From Pontibacter ramchanderi (GTDB taxonomy: Bacteria > Bacteroidota > Bacteroidia > Cytophagales > Hymenobacteraceae): a DNA stretch of 64,000 nucleotides. The translations under genes and the position numbers were made by a program. Below, in pieces: positions 1 through 8,902 of the stretch. The DNA is taken from assembly GCF_002846395.1 (NCBI RefSeq), contig NZ_PJMU01000003.1, positions 744,001 to 808,000 on the forward strand, in the 5' to 3' direction. Each line of letters opens with the position of its first letter. Position 1 is the stretch's first letter. The notes below the pieces were generated by a model, which saw nothing but the letters and a program-made list of their open reading frames with translations, searched no databases and had not been told where the DNA came from.

Positions 1-1251
1 CCTTCCGTCGAACACCACCTTCTCCTTCATCAGCTTGTTGACAACGGCGAAGTTGGGCGAGCGGAACTCAGGCCACTCGGTCACCAGCAGCAGCGCGTCG
101 GCGTCGATCAGCGTCTCGTACTCGTCCTTGCCGTACTCGATGCGCTCGCCCAGCGAGTGCCTGGCCTCCTGCATGGCCACCGGGTCGTATGCCTTCACTT
201 TGGCGCCCTGCTCCAATAGCTTCTCGATGATCACCAGCGAGGGGGCCTCGCGCATGTCGTCGGTCTTGGGCTTGAAGGAGAGGCCCCACACGGCGAAGGT
301 CCTGCCGGTCAGGTCACCGTTGAAGTAGTTCATCACCTTGTTGAAGAGCACTGACTTCTGCTTCTCGTTCACCGTCTCCACCGACTTCAACACCTCCATG
401 GAGTAGCCGTTCTCGGAAGCCGTCTTGATGAGAGCCTTCACGTCCTTGGGGAAGCACGAGCCCCCGTAGCCGATGCCCGGGTAGATGAACTTGTTGCCGA
501 TGCGGGCGTCAGAGCCGATGCCCTTGCGCACCATGTTCACGTCGGCACCCATGATCTCGCACAGGTTGGCAATGTCGTTCATGAACGAGATCTTGGTGGC
601 CAGCATGGCGTTGGCCGCGTACTTGGTCATCTCAGCCGAGGGGATGTCCATGAAAATGAGCGGGTGGCCGTTCATCAAAAACGGTTTGTAGAGCTTCTGC
701 ATCACCTGCTGGGCCCTCTCGGAGTCCACCCCCACCACGATTCTATCCGGCTTGAGGAAGTCGTCGATGGCGGCCCCTTCCTTCAGGAACTCGGGGTTGG
801 AGGCCACGTCGAAGGCGATGTCGGCGCCGCGCGCCTCCAGCTCCGAGGCAATGGCCTGGCGCACCTTGGCGGCCGTGCCCACCGGCACGGTGCTCTTGGT
901 CACCACCACCAGGTAGTCGGTCATGGAGCGGCCGATCTCGCGGGCCACGGCCAGCACGTACTTCAGGTCGGCCGAGCCGTCCTCGCCCGGGGGCGTGCCC
1001 ACGGCAATGAAGGCCACCTGGCAGCCCTGCACGCTCTCGGCAAGGCTGGTGGAGAAGCTCAGGCGCTCCTTCTGCGAGTTGCGTAGCACCATCTCCTCGA
1101 GGCCCGGCTCGTAAATGGGCAGGATGCCCTGGCGGAGGTTGTCTATCTTCTTCTGGTCGATGTCGATGCAGGTCACGTCGATGCCCACTTCGGCAAAGCA
1201 GGTGCCTGTCACCAAACCCACGTAGCCCGTCCCAACTACTGCTATTCTCAT
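1..1251 (-). CDS. ugd: UDP-glucose 6-dehydrogenase (C-terminus cut by window edge)
   Basis: Oxidises UDP-glucose to UDP-glucuronate with two NAD+, supplying precursors for capsule and exopolysaccharide in the cytoplasm. The translation begins MRIAVVGTGYVGLVTG, a Rossmann NAD-binding motif. The catalytic cysteine is at about residue 266 in GYGGSCFPKD, and the C-terminal nucleotide-binding part contains WGLSFKPKTDDMREAPS. The visible 417 codons are close to the family's usual 435-440, so only some 20 residues lie beyond base 1. The start is ATG at 1249-1251. The gene is richer in G+C than most neighbours and contains no copy of the AGGTATA heptamer that is otherwise common here. Family assignment is very secure; transfer from elsewhere is only a possibility. 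Confidence 0.96.
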   Translation of the reverse strand, partial: MRIAVVGTGYVGLVTGTCFAEVGIDVTCIDIDQKKIDNLRQGILPIYEPGLEEMVLRNSQKERLSFSTSLAESVQGCQVAFIAVGTPPGEDGSADLKYVLAVAREIGRSMTDYLVVVTKSTVPVGTAAKVRQAIASELEARGADIAFDVASNPEFLKEGAAIDDFLKPDRIVVGVDSERAQQVMQKLYKPFLMNGHPLIFMDIPSAEMTKYAANAMLATKISFMNDIANLCEIMGADVNMVRKGIGSDARIGNKFIYPGIGYGGSCFPKDVKALIKTASENGYSMEVLKSVETVNEKQKSVLFNKVMNYFNGDLTGRTFAVWGLSFKPKTDDMREAPSLVIIEKLLEQGAKVKAYDPVAMQEARHSLGERIEYGKDEYETLIDADALLLVTEWPEFRSPNFAVVNKLMKEKVVFDGR

Positions 1252-1834
1252 AGGTAAAATCTGTTATGGATGTACAAACTTAAGTTTTATTCAAAATCAA
1301 TAGGCAATCAAAACGAACTCGTCCGGTTATCTTGCCTCTGTTCCCTATACCTTTCTCTTCACCTGAAGCATGTAGATGCCCACTTTCAGGAAGCAAGACA
1401 GGAGGGGAAACTAACGTTTCTTAAAATCAGGATGAACTGCACAGGGATGTTCCCCATGAAACACACGCTTTTAAAAAGGCAAATTTAAACATTTTATTTA
1501 GAAGGATTCGAATGTAGCTATTTACTAATAGCCATAATGCCATCTGGTACTAAGACACCGTAGCGGTGCATTTCCCTCGAAGTGCCGCGAACCGGCGCAT
1601 TGTCTTACTTTGTTCAGCAAAAAAGAGTTACGGGATATCCTTAAAAAATAAAATTATTGAGCAGGCATCTCCTGTCAATCCGACAGCCTGTGTTGCTACG
1701 GCATATTATTATATACCTGCCCCTGATGCCGTACTGCCTCTCATTTGAAACCGCTGGACATATTTTTACGCTTCTCTACAACCTGTGTGTCTGTCTCAAG
1801 TATAGATAAGGGAAGCTAACACCCTGAGTCACCT
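1252..1834. other. 583-bp intergenic region, no gene seen
   Basis: This AT-richer stretch separates two divergently transcribed genes and should hold the promoters of both. Short open frames at 1270-1488 and 1566-1748 have no recognisable protein features or codon bias. One TATACCT heptamer lies near 1712. I see no RNA gene and no clear promoter box. Confidence 0.6.
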
Positions 1835-2734
1835 ATGAAACCAGACTGGCTGGACACCAAAGAATATCCCTTCAAATCCAAGTTCCTGGAATTAGAAGCC
1901 GGCAAGATGCATTATATCGACGAGGGGCAGGGCCACCCGATCGTTATGATCCACGGCACGCCTTCCTGGTCGTTTGCGTACCGCAACCTGATCAAGATCC
2001 TGAGCAAAAAATACCGCTGTGTGGCGCTCGACCTGATCGGATTTGGCCTATCGGACAAACCCAAGGACTGGAGCTATAAACCCAGAGCGCACGCAGCCAA
2101 CTTTGAGCAGCTGATGGCACATCTGGGGCTCAGCGATATTACGCTGCTGGTGCACGACTTCGGGGCGCCGATCGGCCTGGCCTATGCCATCAAACACCCG
2201 GAAAAAGTGCGGAGTATTGTGATGCTCAACACCTGGACCTGGTCGCTGTCTAACCACCAGGTGTTTTCGAAGGCCAGCAAATACTTGGTAGGTCCCCTGG
2301 GCAAGTTCCTGCACTCCAAGCTAAACCTCACCACAGACCAACTGGTGCACGAGCTGTTTGGGCAGGAAAGCAAAATGCCTGAGAAACTGAAAGACCAGTA
2401 CACTCACGCGCTTGGCGACCCCGATGACACAGTGAGTTCGCTGGCCTGCGCCCGGGAGTTAGTGGGTGTTAGCAAGTGGTATGATGAACTATGGAAAGAA
2501 CGCAAAAAGATCCAGGATATTCCGACCCTCATTTTGTGGGGTGAGCGCGATAAGCTAGTCAAGATCGAGGCACTGCAACGCTGGAAGAATTTTTTCCATG
2601 AATGCTACGTGATGCACTTTGAGGACAGCGGACATTTCCTGATGGAGGAGCATGCCGATGAGGTAGCCCAGTACGTTAGTAATTTTATAAAAGAAGAAGA
2701 CAAGAAGAAGGAAAAGACCTTCCACCAAACTTAA
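1835..2734 (+). CDS. Haloalkane dehalogenase-like alpha/beta hydrolase
   Basis: A 299-residue cytoplasmic alpha/beta hydrolase. The oxyanion region is HGTPSWSF (40-47). The nucleophile elbow VHDFGAPIG places Asp108 where haloalkane dehalogenases carry their nucleophilic aspartate (serine in esterases). The catalytic His is about residue 267 in DSGHFLMEE, and the LWGERDKLV segment supplies a candidate acid. An Asp nucleophile means dehalogenase or epoxide-hydrolase-like chemistry, but the natural substrate cannot be read from sequence. The C-terminus is lysine/glutamate-rich. A small gene follows after 17 bp and is probably co-transcribed. No signal peptide is seen. Confidence 0.88.
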   Translation: MKPDWLDTKEYPFKSKFLELEAGKMHYIDEGQGHPIVMIHGTPSWSFAYRNLIKILSKKYRCVALDLIGFGLSDKPKDWSYKPRAHAANFEQLMAHLGLSDITLLVHDFGAPIGLAYAIKHPEKVRSIVMLNTWTWSLSNHQVFSKASKYLVGPLGKFLHSKLNLTTDQLVHELFGQESKMPEKLKDQYTHALGDPDDTVSSLACARELVGVSKWYDELWKERKKIQDIPTLILWGERDKLVKIEALQRWKNFFHECYVMHFEDSGHFLMEEHADEVAQYVSNFIKEEDKKKEKTFHQT

Positions 2735-2751
2735 AACTAAAACGAGCTATT

Positions 2752-2994
2752 ATGACGGAACCCGATAAAAACCTGAACGAGGCCCTGTTTCGCAGTCACC
2801 AGGCAACAGAAAAGGAAAACCAGGCGCAGAGCAAGCTGCACAACCTGAGCACTGGTCAGCAGGAAGAGCAGCCCGACAATGCAACACCGCCACTGCACGA
2901 GTCACCGCGCAACCTACTACAGTCCTGGGATACCTTACGGCAGTTAGACGAGGCCTTGGCAGATAAAAAGACAACCCATGACTCCAAAGCCTGA
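2752..2994 (+). CDS. Small hypothetical protein, 80 aa
   Basis: An unrecognised, very hydrophilic protein rich in Gln, Glu, Asn and Lys, with no membrane segment or signal peptide. It starts 17 bp after the hydrolase stop and ends just before a strong terminator, so it sits as the last gene of a two-gene unit. Codon choice (GC-ending codons such as CTG, GAG, AAC) looks like a real gene of this genome. It is probably largely disordered. No function can be assigned. Confidence 0.6.
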   Translation: MTEPDKNLNEALFRSHQATEKENQAQSKLHNLSTGQQEEQPDNATPPLHESPRNLLQSWDTLRQLDEALADKKTTHDSKA

Positions 2995-3035
2995 TCTGTA
3001 TGCAAAGCTAAGGTATACCTTGGTGCTATGCCTAT

Positions 3036-3075
3036 AAAAAGCGGCAGCCGAAATTCGACTGCCGCTTTCTTTTTA
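3036..3075. terminator. Bidirectional intrinsic terminator
   Basis: The arms AAAGCGGCAG and CTGCCGCTTT flank an 11-base loop, with an A-run on the left and a T-run on the right, so it can stop transcription from both sides. It lies between the convergent hydrolase unit and the GlcD-type gene, and its right edge overlaps the TAA stop of the latter. Confidence 0.85.
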
Positions 3076-4476
3076 AAATACTTTTCCCGGGTTCATAATG
3101 CCCTTAGGGTCAAAGAGCTCTTTGATGCCCCGCATCAGCCGCAACTGCACGTCGCTCAGGGCAATCCCAATGTATGGCCGCTGCACGAGCCCGATGCCGT
3201 GTTCGCCGGAAATGGTGCCGCCAAGCGACACGCACAGACGAAAAATCTCCTTTATACCTTCGGGCAGCTTGTTGTTCCAGTCATCGTCTGACATGTCGCC
3301 TTTTACGATGTTGATGTGTAGGTTGCCGTCACCGGCGTGCCCGTAGCATACCGACTTGAAATTATACCTCTCTCCGATCTCCTTCACACCCCGGAGCAGA
3401 ACAGGCAGCTCCGCGCGGGGTACCACGGTGTCCTCTTCTTTGTAGATCGAGTTGCTCTTTACGGCATGGCCCACACTGCGCCGCAAGCGCCAGAGGTCTT
3501 CCTTTTGCTTCTCATTGTCGGCTACCAGGATGTCGCCAACATCGAAGGTTTCCAGCACTTCGTATACCTGCTCCGCATCTTTGTATAGCAGGTCCATGTC
3601 GTTGCCGTCGAGTTCTATAAGCAAATGAGCCCGCTCGTCGGCTGCCATGGGTACCTCCAGGCCCAGGTAGCGGCAAGCCCACTCAATGGCTTCGCGCTCC
3701 ATAAACTCCAGCGCAGAGGGCACTATACCTGCTGTAAAAATTCTGGACACGGCAGCAGCTGCCTCCTCCTCTTTCCGGAAAGGTACCAGCAGCACCAGGT
3801 TCTGCGTCGGATAAGGTATAAGGCGGAACACGATCTTGGTAATGATGCCCAAGGTGCCCTCGCTGCCTACCATCAACTGGGTCAGATTGTAGCCTGTGGC
3901 GTTTTTGAGCACATTGGCGCCTGTCCAGGTAATCTCGCCGGTCGGCAACACCATTTCCAGGTTCAGCACATAGTCTTTGGTAACGCCGTATTTCACCGCC
4001 CTTGGCCCTCCTGACGACTCGCTCAAATTGCCTCCCAACTGGCAACTACCCCGGCTGGAGGGGTCTGGCGGGTAAAAAAGCCCGCGGGAAATCACGGCTT
4101 CCTGAAACACCTGCGTGATCACGCCGGGCTCTACCGTGGCCTGCAGGTTACGCTCGTCGATGGCAATGATACTGTTAAGCCGCTCCATGGACAGCACCAC
4201 GCCCCCGTGCACAGGCAGCGCACCACCACTCAGGCCTGTGCCGGCGCCACGCGGCGTGACAGGTATGCGATTTTCGTGGCACAGCTGCATAATACGGCTG
4301 ATTTCTTCGGCGTTCTTTGGTTTGAGCACCACTTCGGGTAGGTAGCGCAGGTCTTCGGTCTCATCGTGGGTATAGCGCACCATGCCTTCCTGATCCGCAG
4401 GCAGCACCAGGTACTCGCGCCCGACAATGGCAGCGAAAGCTTCTACCAGATTTGGGGTTATCTTCTCGAAATTCAT
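3073..4476 (-). CDS. FAD-binding oxidase, GlcD / D-lactate dehydrogenase family
   Basis: A 467-residue flavoenzyme that oxidises an alpha-hydroxy acid such as glycolate or D-lactate. The N-terminal FAD_binding_4 domain shows TPRGAGTGLSGGALP near residues 52-66. The C-terminal FAD-oxidase domain shows YGHAGDGNLHIN and SGEHGIG, typical of this family's active site. Length matches GlcD-type enzymes (450-500). There is no GlcE/GlcF partner nearby, so it acts alone or with genes elsewhere. It is divergent from the NlpC/P60 gene, with only 17 bp between the two starts. The exact substrate is not decidable from sequence. Confidence 0.92.
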   Translation of the reverse strand: MNFEKITPNLVEAFAAIVGREYLVLPADQEGMVRYTHDETEDLRYLPEVVLKPKNAEEISRIMQLCHENRIPVTPRGAGTGLSGGALPVHGGVVLSMERLNSIIAIDERNLQATVEPGVITQVFQEAVISRGLFYPPDPSSRGSCQLGGNLSESSGGPRAVKYGVTKDYVLNLEMVLPTGEITWTGANVLKNATGYNLTQLMVGSEGTLGIITKIVFRLIPYPTQNLVLLVPFRKEEEAAAAVSRIFTAGIVPSALEFMEREAIEWACRYLGLEVPMAADERAHLLIELDGNDMDLLYKDAEQVYEVLETFDVGDILVADNEKQKEDLWRLRRSVGHAVKSNSIYKEEDTVVPRAELPVLLRGVKEIGERYNFKSVCYGHAGDGNLHINIVKGDMSDDDWNNKLPEGIKEIFRLCVSLGGTISGEHGIGLVQRPYIGIALSDVQLRLMRGIKELFDPKGIMNPGKVF

Positions 4477-4493
4477 TTTATATTAAATAGCTT

Positions 4494-5186
4494 ATGCTTA
4501 ATTTAGCAAGCCTGACCAATTTTAGCCATTTAATACCAAGTTACGCTTTGAGAACATCATTTACCAGTTACCTATTGTTTATCTTTTTCATCGGGCTAAT
4601 GGCTTCCTGTCAGTCAGCAAAGCCTACTTTCAGCAAACGTGGCGAGACTTACAAGTCGGCCAGGGAGATAGCCGAGGAAAAACGCCTGGCCCGCAAGAAA
4701 GCCAGAATGGCAGGCCGGAGCGGCGGGAAAGGCACCGTTGCTACCAAAGACCGCACCAGCCGCACCAACGTGCCTAACCCGCGCCGCCTCGATGAGCATG
4801 TGGCCACCGTTATAGAAACTGCCCGCTCCTATACCGGCACTCCTTATAAATGGGGAGGCACCACCCGTGTAGGCATGGACTGCTCCGGCCTGCTGTGTAC
4901 TTCCTTTCAAAGCATCAATGTCACCCTCCCCCGCACATCGGAGGAGCAAAGCCGCTTTGGCAAAACCGTAAAACCAAGAGAACTGAAGGAAGGCGACCTC
5001 GTATTCTTCGGCGCTAACAAAAACAGCCGGGAAATTACGCACGTGGGCATGGTGACAGAAGTGATCAACGATGCAGAAGTCAGGTTTATACACGCCTCCA
5101 CCAGCCTAGGTGTGATCGAGAACAACCTCCACTCCGATTACTGGCAGAAAATATTCATTAAAGCTGTAAGGCCATTCGACGAATAG
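4494..5186 (+). CDS. NlpC/P60 (C40) peptidoglycan hydrolase, lipoprotein
   Basis: A cell-wall endopeptidase anchored by lipid. The N-terminus is hydrophobic and ends in the lipobox GLMASC (Cys39), followed by a basic Lys/Arg-rich linker and a C-terminal NlpC/P60 domain from about residue 100. The catalytic triad is visible: Cys130 in GMDCSGL, His183 in THVGMV and His200 in FIHAS. It likely cleaves D-Glu-diaminopimelate bonds in peptidoglycan stems. The lipobox is rather far from the annotated Met, but no later in-frame Met precedes the hydrophobic segment except Met36, so the first start is kept. Its promoter must overlap that of the divergent GlcD gene. Confidence 0.9.
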   Translation: MLNLASLTNFSHLIPSYALRTSFTSYLLFIFFIGLMASCQSAKPTFSKRGETYKSAREIAEEKRLARKKARMAGRSGGKGTVATKDRTSRTNVPNPRRLDEHVATVIETARSYTGTPYKWGGTTRVGMDCSGLLCTSFQSINVTLPRTSEEQSRFGKTVKPRELKEGDLVFFGANKNSREITHVGMVTEVINDAEVRFIHASTSLGVIENNLHSDYWQKIFIKAVRPFDE

Positions 5187-5491
5187 GTATAGGCTCTAAG
5201 CAGCTCACCGCAAATTTCAAGAAGACAATAGCCGGGCACAGGTATAAGCCCTGTTCTTGCCGACACAGTTTATACCTTGGCGCAGGTATAACCTACAGAT
5301 CGGGTATTGCTTTGTGATAACTGCCGCAGGTATGCCAAGAGCTATACCTGTACAACAGTGCCTCCTCATGCTTCAGACCTGAAGAGTTCTGCCTCCGCCA
5401 AAGCACAAAATTTCAGCTTAAAAAGAGATAAAATACTCATACATACGTACTTATAGGTAGTTATATTTTTTCAATTTAGCTTATAAGTATT
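5187..5491. other. 305-bp intergenic region with five AGGTATA/TATACCT heptamers
   Basis: No gene is seen. The heptamer occurs at 5185-5191, 5240-5246, 5271-5277, 5284-5290 and 5343-5349. Two of these form an inverted pair, TTATACCT and AGGTATAA, around a 6-base spacer (5270-5291). The right end, rich in A and T, must hold the promoter of the TonB receptor at 5492, but I cannot point to clear boxes. Confidence 0.6.
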
Positions 5492-8400
5492 ATGAGGACT
5501 ATTTACGCAAAGTTACTTGTGACCTTACTGCTGCTTTTGAGCGGGCACCTGGTGTGGGCTCAGGGTACCACCACTGCGGCCATGAACGGGGTGGTGCAGG
5601 ACCAAAACGGTTCCCCACTGCCGGGCGCAACAGTTATAGCGGTCCATACGCCTACTAACACACAGTATGCAGCTGCTACCAATGCAGAAGGCCGCTACAA
5701 CATTCAGAACATGCGTGTGGGTGGCCCCTACACCGTGAGGACCTCTTACGTGGGCTACCAGGAACAGCGGTTCGACAATATCAACCTGGCGCTCGGTCAG
5801 AATTTCAGGCTGGACCTCACTATCACAGAAAGCACCACCACCCTGGGCGAAGTGCAGATCACCGCTACTCAGGACAAAGTCATCAACTCCGACAGAACAG
5901 GCGCCGCTACCAACGTGTCGACGGAGCAGCTGGAGTCCTTGCCTACCATCTCCCGAAGCCTGAATGACTTCACCCGCATCACACCGCAGGCCTCTACCTC
6001 CGGATCAGGCATTTCGTTTGCCGGGCAGAACAACCGCTTCAACAACTTCTCGATAGACGGCACCGTGAACAATGACGTGTTCGGCCTCTCCGCCAGCGGT
6101 ACCAACGGCGGCCAGACCGGCGTGCAGCCCATCTCGCTGGATGCCATTGAGGCCATACAGGTGGTAATCGCTCCTTTCGACGTGAGGCAGAGCGGCTTTA
6201 CTGGGGGCGGCATCAACGCGATCACACGCAGCGGCTCAAACCGATTCATAGGCTCTGTCTATTATTTCGGCAACAACGAGGCGCTGGTGGGCAAAAGCCC
6301 CAATGAGGCCAGAACCAGGCTCCCAGACTTTACGGACTATCAGATGGGCTTGCGGCTTGGCGGTCCGATCATCCAGGACAAGCTGTTCTTTTTCGTGAAT
6401 GGCGAGAAAACGAAACGGGTAGCGCCCCTTCTGTTTGAACCCGGCACCCCCGGTTCCAACATTACGGTAGATGAAGCGAACCGCGTGCTGAGCGTCGCCA
6501 ACCGCCTGGGCTACGACCCGGGCAGCTTCCGGGGGATAGACGATGAGACGCTGAGCGACAAGATTTTCGCCCGACTCGACTGGAACATCACCGACAATCA
6601 CCAACTCACACTCCGACACAGTTATGTATACGGCGAGAACATCGACAACTCCCGCACCCCCAACGCCCTCCGTTTCGCTAACAATGCCGAGTTTTTCCCC
6701 AGCACCACCAACTCCAGCGTACTGCAGCTGCGCAGCCAGTTTGGTGGCCAGTATGCCAACGAGGCCTTGATTGGTTTCACAGCAGTGCGCGACGACCGCG
6801 ACATCATAGGTGATCCGTTTCCGAGCGTCCTGATCCGCTTGTCAGGAGGCCGTACCATTTCGCTGGGCAGTGAGCCCTTCTCAGGACAAAACCAACTCGA
6901 CCAGGATGTGCTGACCATTACCAACAACTTTAACGCCTTTTTAGGCAAGCACACCATCACACTAGGCACGCACAACGAGTTTTATAAGACCTACAACCTG
7001 TTCATCCGGCAGGAGTTTGGTGCCTACGAGTATAACTCGCTTGAGGCTTTCGAAGCCATTGGCACCGCAAACGAGACAGCCCCGGGTGCCTTTTTCCGCA
7101 ACTACTCGCGCACCGACAACCGCCAGCAGGGCGCCGACTTCTCGGCATTCCAGCTCGGATTTTATGCCCAGGATGAGTACGCTGTCCGAAACAACCTGAA
7201 GGTAACAGCAGGTATACGACTCGACATCCCGACTTTTAACGACGAGCCAGCTGCCAACACTGAGTTCAATGAGGCGTTTGCCAGCAGGGGCCTGGCCACC
7301 GACAAGACTCCGGGTGCACAGTTCATGCTGTCGCCCAGAGTGGGATTGAACTGGGATGTGTTTGACGATGGCAACACACAGGTGCGCGGTGGCGCAGGTA
7401 TATTTACGGGCAGGGCGCCTTTTGTCTGGATCTCGAACCAGTATACCAACACAGGGCAGTTGCTTGGAAGCCTGGCGCTCACGTCGGGACCGTTGCTGGA
7501 GCAAATCCGTTTTAACGCGGACCCTAACACCCAGCCGACCGCTACCTCTGTGGGTTTGTCCGACAGAACGGCTGAGATCAACATAACAGACCCCGACTTC
7601 AAGTTTCCGCAGCTGTTCCGGGTGAACGCAGCCGTTGACCACCGCCTCCCCTTCGACCTGGTGGCCACGCTGGAGGGTATATATTCCAAAAACCTCAACA
7701 ACATCTATTACCAGAACCTGAACCTGGAGCAGACCGGCACCCTGACAGGAGCTGACAACCGTCCCGTATTTGGTCGCATTCCAGGCAACAGCTTCCAGGA
7801 CATCATTTACCTGACCAACACCAGCCGGGGCTTCGGCTACAGCCTGACCGGGCAGTTACAGAAGACGTTTGTGGAGAATGGCGTTTCGGGTTCTTTGGCC
7901 TATACCTATTCCAGAGCGAAAGACGTGAACCCCGGCAACTCCAGCCAGGCACGCTCCAACTGGATCAACGTAAACCAGGTAGAGGGCCTCAACAATGTTA
8001 GAGAAGCCTTTGCTGACAATGATGTCAGATCGAGGGTAGTGGCTGGCCTTACCTACAACCTTAACTATCTTGGCTTTGCAGGCACCACCATCTCCGCCTT
8101 CTACAACGGGCAAACGGGAGTGCCGCTTTCGTATATTTACAACGGGGACGTGAACAACGATGCGGGCAGAACCAACGACCTGATCTATATTCCGGGCAGT
8201 GCCGCCGAGATAAATCTGGTGCCTTATACCGAGCGTGACGGAACCGTGGTATCGGCAGAGCAACAGTGGCAGTCGCTGGACGCTTTTATTAACAGCAACG
8301 ATTACCTGAGCGGCAGACGAGGCCAGTACGCCGAGCGGAACGGAGACCGGTTACCCTGGACCAACCAGATTGACCTACGCATCATGCAGGATTTTAGGGT

Positions 8401-8665
8401 GCGACAGGGAGACAACGACCACAGGCTGCAGATCACATTCGATATTTTCAACTTCACGAATCTGCTCAACAAGGATTGGGGACGCCAGTACACGGCTACT
8501 TTCAATGCTTTTCAGGCCATCGACTTTGTTGGGTACGAGCCTGGCACCACCACACCCCGGTTTAACTATACTGGCCGTGGCCTCACAGACGGCGACCCTT
8601 ATTTTGTGAACGATTTTTCATCGCGCTGGAGAGCGCAGTTTGGTCTGCGGTACATCTTCAATTAA
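5492..8665 (+). CDS. Oar-like TonB-dependent outer-membrane receptor
   Basis: A 1057-residue outer-membrane protein. It has a signal peptide ending LVWAQ (about residues 1-24), a carboxypeptidase-regulatory (CarboxypepD_reg) domain at about 28-115 with GVVQDQNGSPLPGATV, a TonB plug at about 120-250, and a large beta-barrel ending in FGLRYIFN, with the terminal aromatic residue typical of barrels. This matches the Oar-like group of Bacteroidota receptors. The ligand is unknown; Oar proteins have been tied to protein secretion or adhesion as well as uptake. It is a paralogue of the next gene: both share the signature IAPFDVRQSGFTG or IAPYDVRQSGFTG. Confidence 0.9.
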   Translation: MRTIYAKLLVTLLLLLSGHLVWAQGTTTAAMNGVVQDQNGSPLPGATVIAVHTPTNTQYAAATNAEGRYNIQNMRVGGPYTVRTSYVGYQEQRFDNINLALGQNFRLDLTITESTTTLGEVQITATQDKVINSDRTGAATNVSTEQLESLPTISRSLNDFTRITPQASTSGSGISFAGQNNRFNNFSIDGTVNNDVFGLSASGTNGGQTGVQPISLDAIEAIQVVIAPFDVRQSGFTGGGINAITRSGSNRFIGSVYYFGNNEALVGKSPNEARTRLPDFTDYQMGLRLGGPIIQDKLFFFVNGEKTKRVAPLLFEPGTPGSNITVDEANRVLSVANRLGYDPGSFRGIDDETLSDKIFARLDWNITDNHQLTLRHSYVYGENIDNSRTPNALRFANNAEFFPSTTNSSVLQLRSQFGGQYANEALIGFTAVRDDRDIIGDPFPSVLIRLSGGRTISLGSEPFSGQNQLDQDVLTITNNFNAFLGKHTITLGTHNEFYKTYNLFIRQEFGAYEYNSLEAFEAIGTANETAPGAFFRNYSRTDNRQQGADFSAFQLGFYAQDEYAVRNNLKVTAGIRLDIPTFNDEPAANTEFNEAFASRGLATDKTPGAQFMLSPRVGLNWDVFDDGNTQVRGGAGIFTGRAPFVWISNQYTNTGQLLGSLALTSGPLLEQIRFNADPNTQPTATSVGLSDRTAEINITDPDFKFPQLFRVNAAVDHRLPFDLVATLEGIYSKNLNNIYYQNLNLEQTGTLTGADNRPVFGRIPGNSFQDIIYLTNTSRGFGYSLTGQLQKTFVENGVSGSLAYTYSRAKDVNPGNSSQARSNWINVNQVEGLNNVREAFADNDVRSRVVAGLTYNLNYLGFAGTTISAFYNGQTGVPLSYIYNGDVNNDAGRTNDLIYIPGSAAEINLVPYTERDGTVVSAEQQWQSLDAFINSNDYLSGRRGQYAERNGDRLPWTNQIDLRIMQDFRVRQGDNDHRLQITFDIFNFTNLLNKDWGRQYTATFNAFQAIDFVGYEPGTTTPRFNYTGRGLTDGDPYFVNDFSSRWRAQFGLRYIFN

Positions 8666-8688
8666 ACGCAGAGAAGGTGCTATTTTAG

Positions 8689-8746
8689 CTGAGTGCCAAA
8701 AAGAAAGGCGGAGCCGTGCGGCTTCGCCTTTCTTTTTGGCACTCAG
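8689..8746. terminator. Very long perfect hairpin terminator
   Basis: The arms 8689-8710 and 8725-8746 are perfect 22-base inverted repeats, and inner bases extend the stem by about nine more pairs with one G-U. The stem carries an A5/T5 block in its middle rather than only at its foot. It follows the first TonB receptor gene and should end transcription in either direction. Confidence 0.8.
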
Positions 8747-8848
8747 TGCTTAAACACAGAAGTGCGCTCGCAATTTGCTATAATTTTTCGCTGCTAAAAA
8801 GCAAATAACAAGAGACAAATTATTAATAATAATTTAATCTCTAAGTAG

Positions 8849-8878
8849 TTGCATTTCGAAATATACGCTCTAATTTTG
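8849..8878 (+). promoter_or_regulatory. Bacteroidota-type promoter of the second Oar-like gene
   Basis: The -33 element TTGC (8849-8852) and the -7 element TAATTTTG (8871-8878, fitting TAnnTTTG) are 18 bases apart. The same spacing and the same -7 box occur ahead of the tRNA gene at 12289. The start codon follows 24 bases after the -7 box. Confidence 0.75.
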
Positions 8879-8902
8879 CGGGTAAAAATCAATCAATCTT
8901 TT

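Noticed and set aside
1566..1748. 60-codon frame in the first large intergenic gap
   Set aside because: No signal, domain or suitable codon usage; probably chance in AT-rich DNA.
6962..7642. 226-codon minus-strand frame inside the first Oar-like gene
   Set aside because: Antisense to the barrel region of a clear TonB-dependent receptor.
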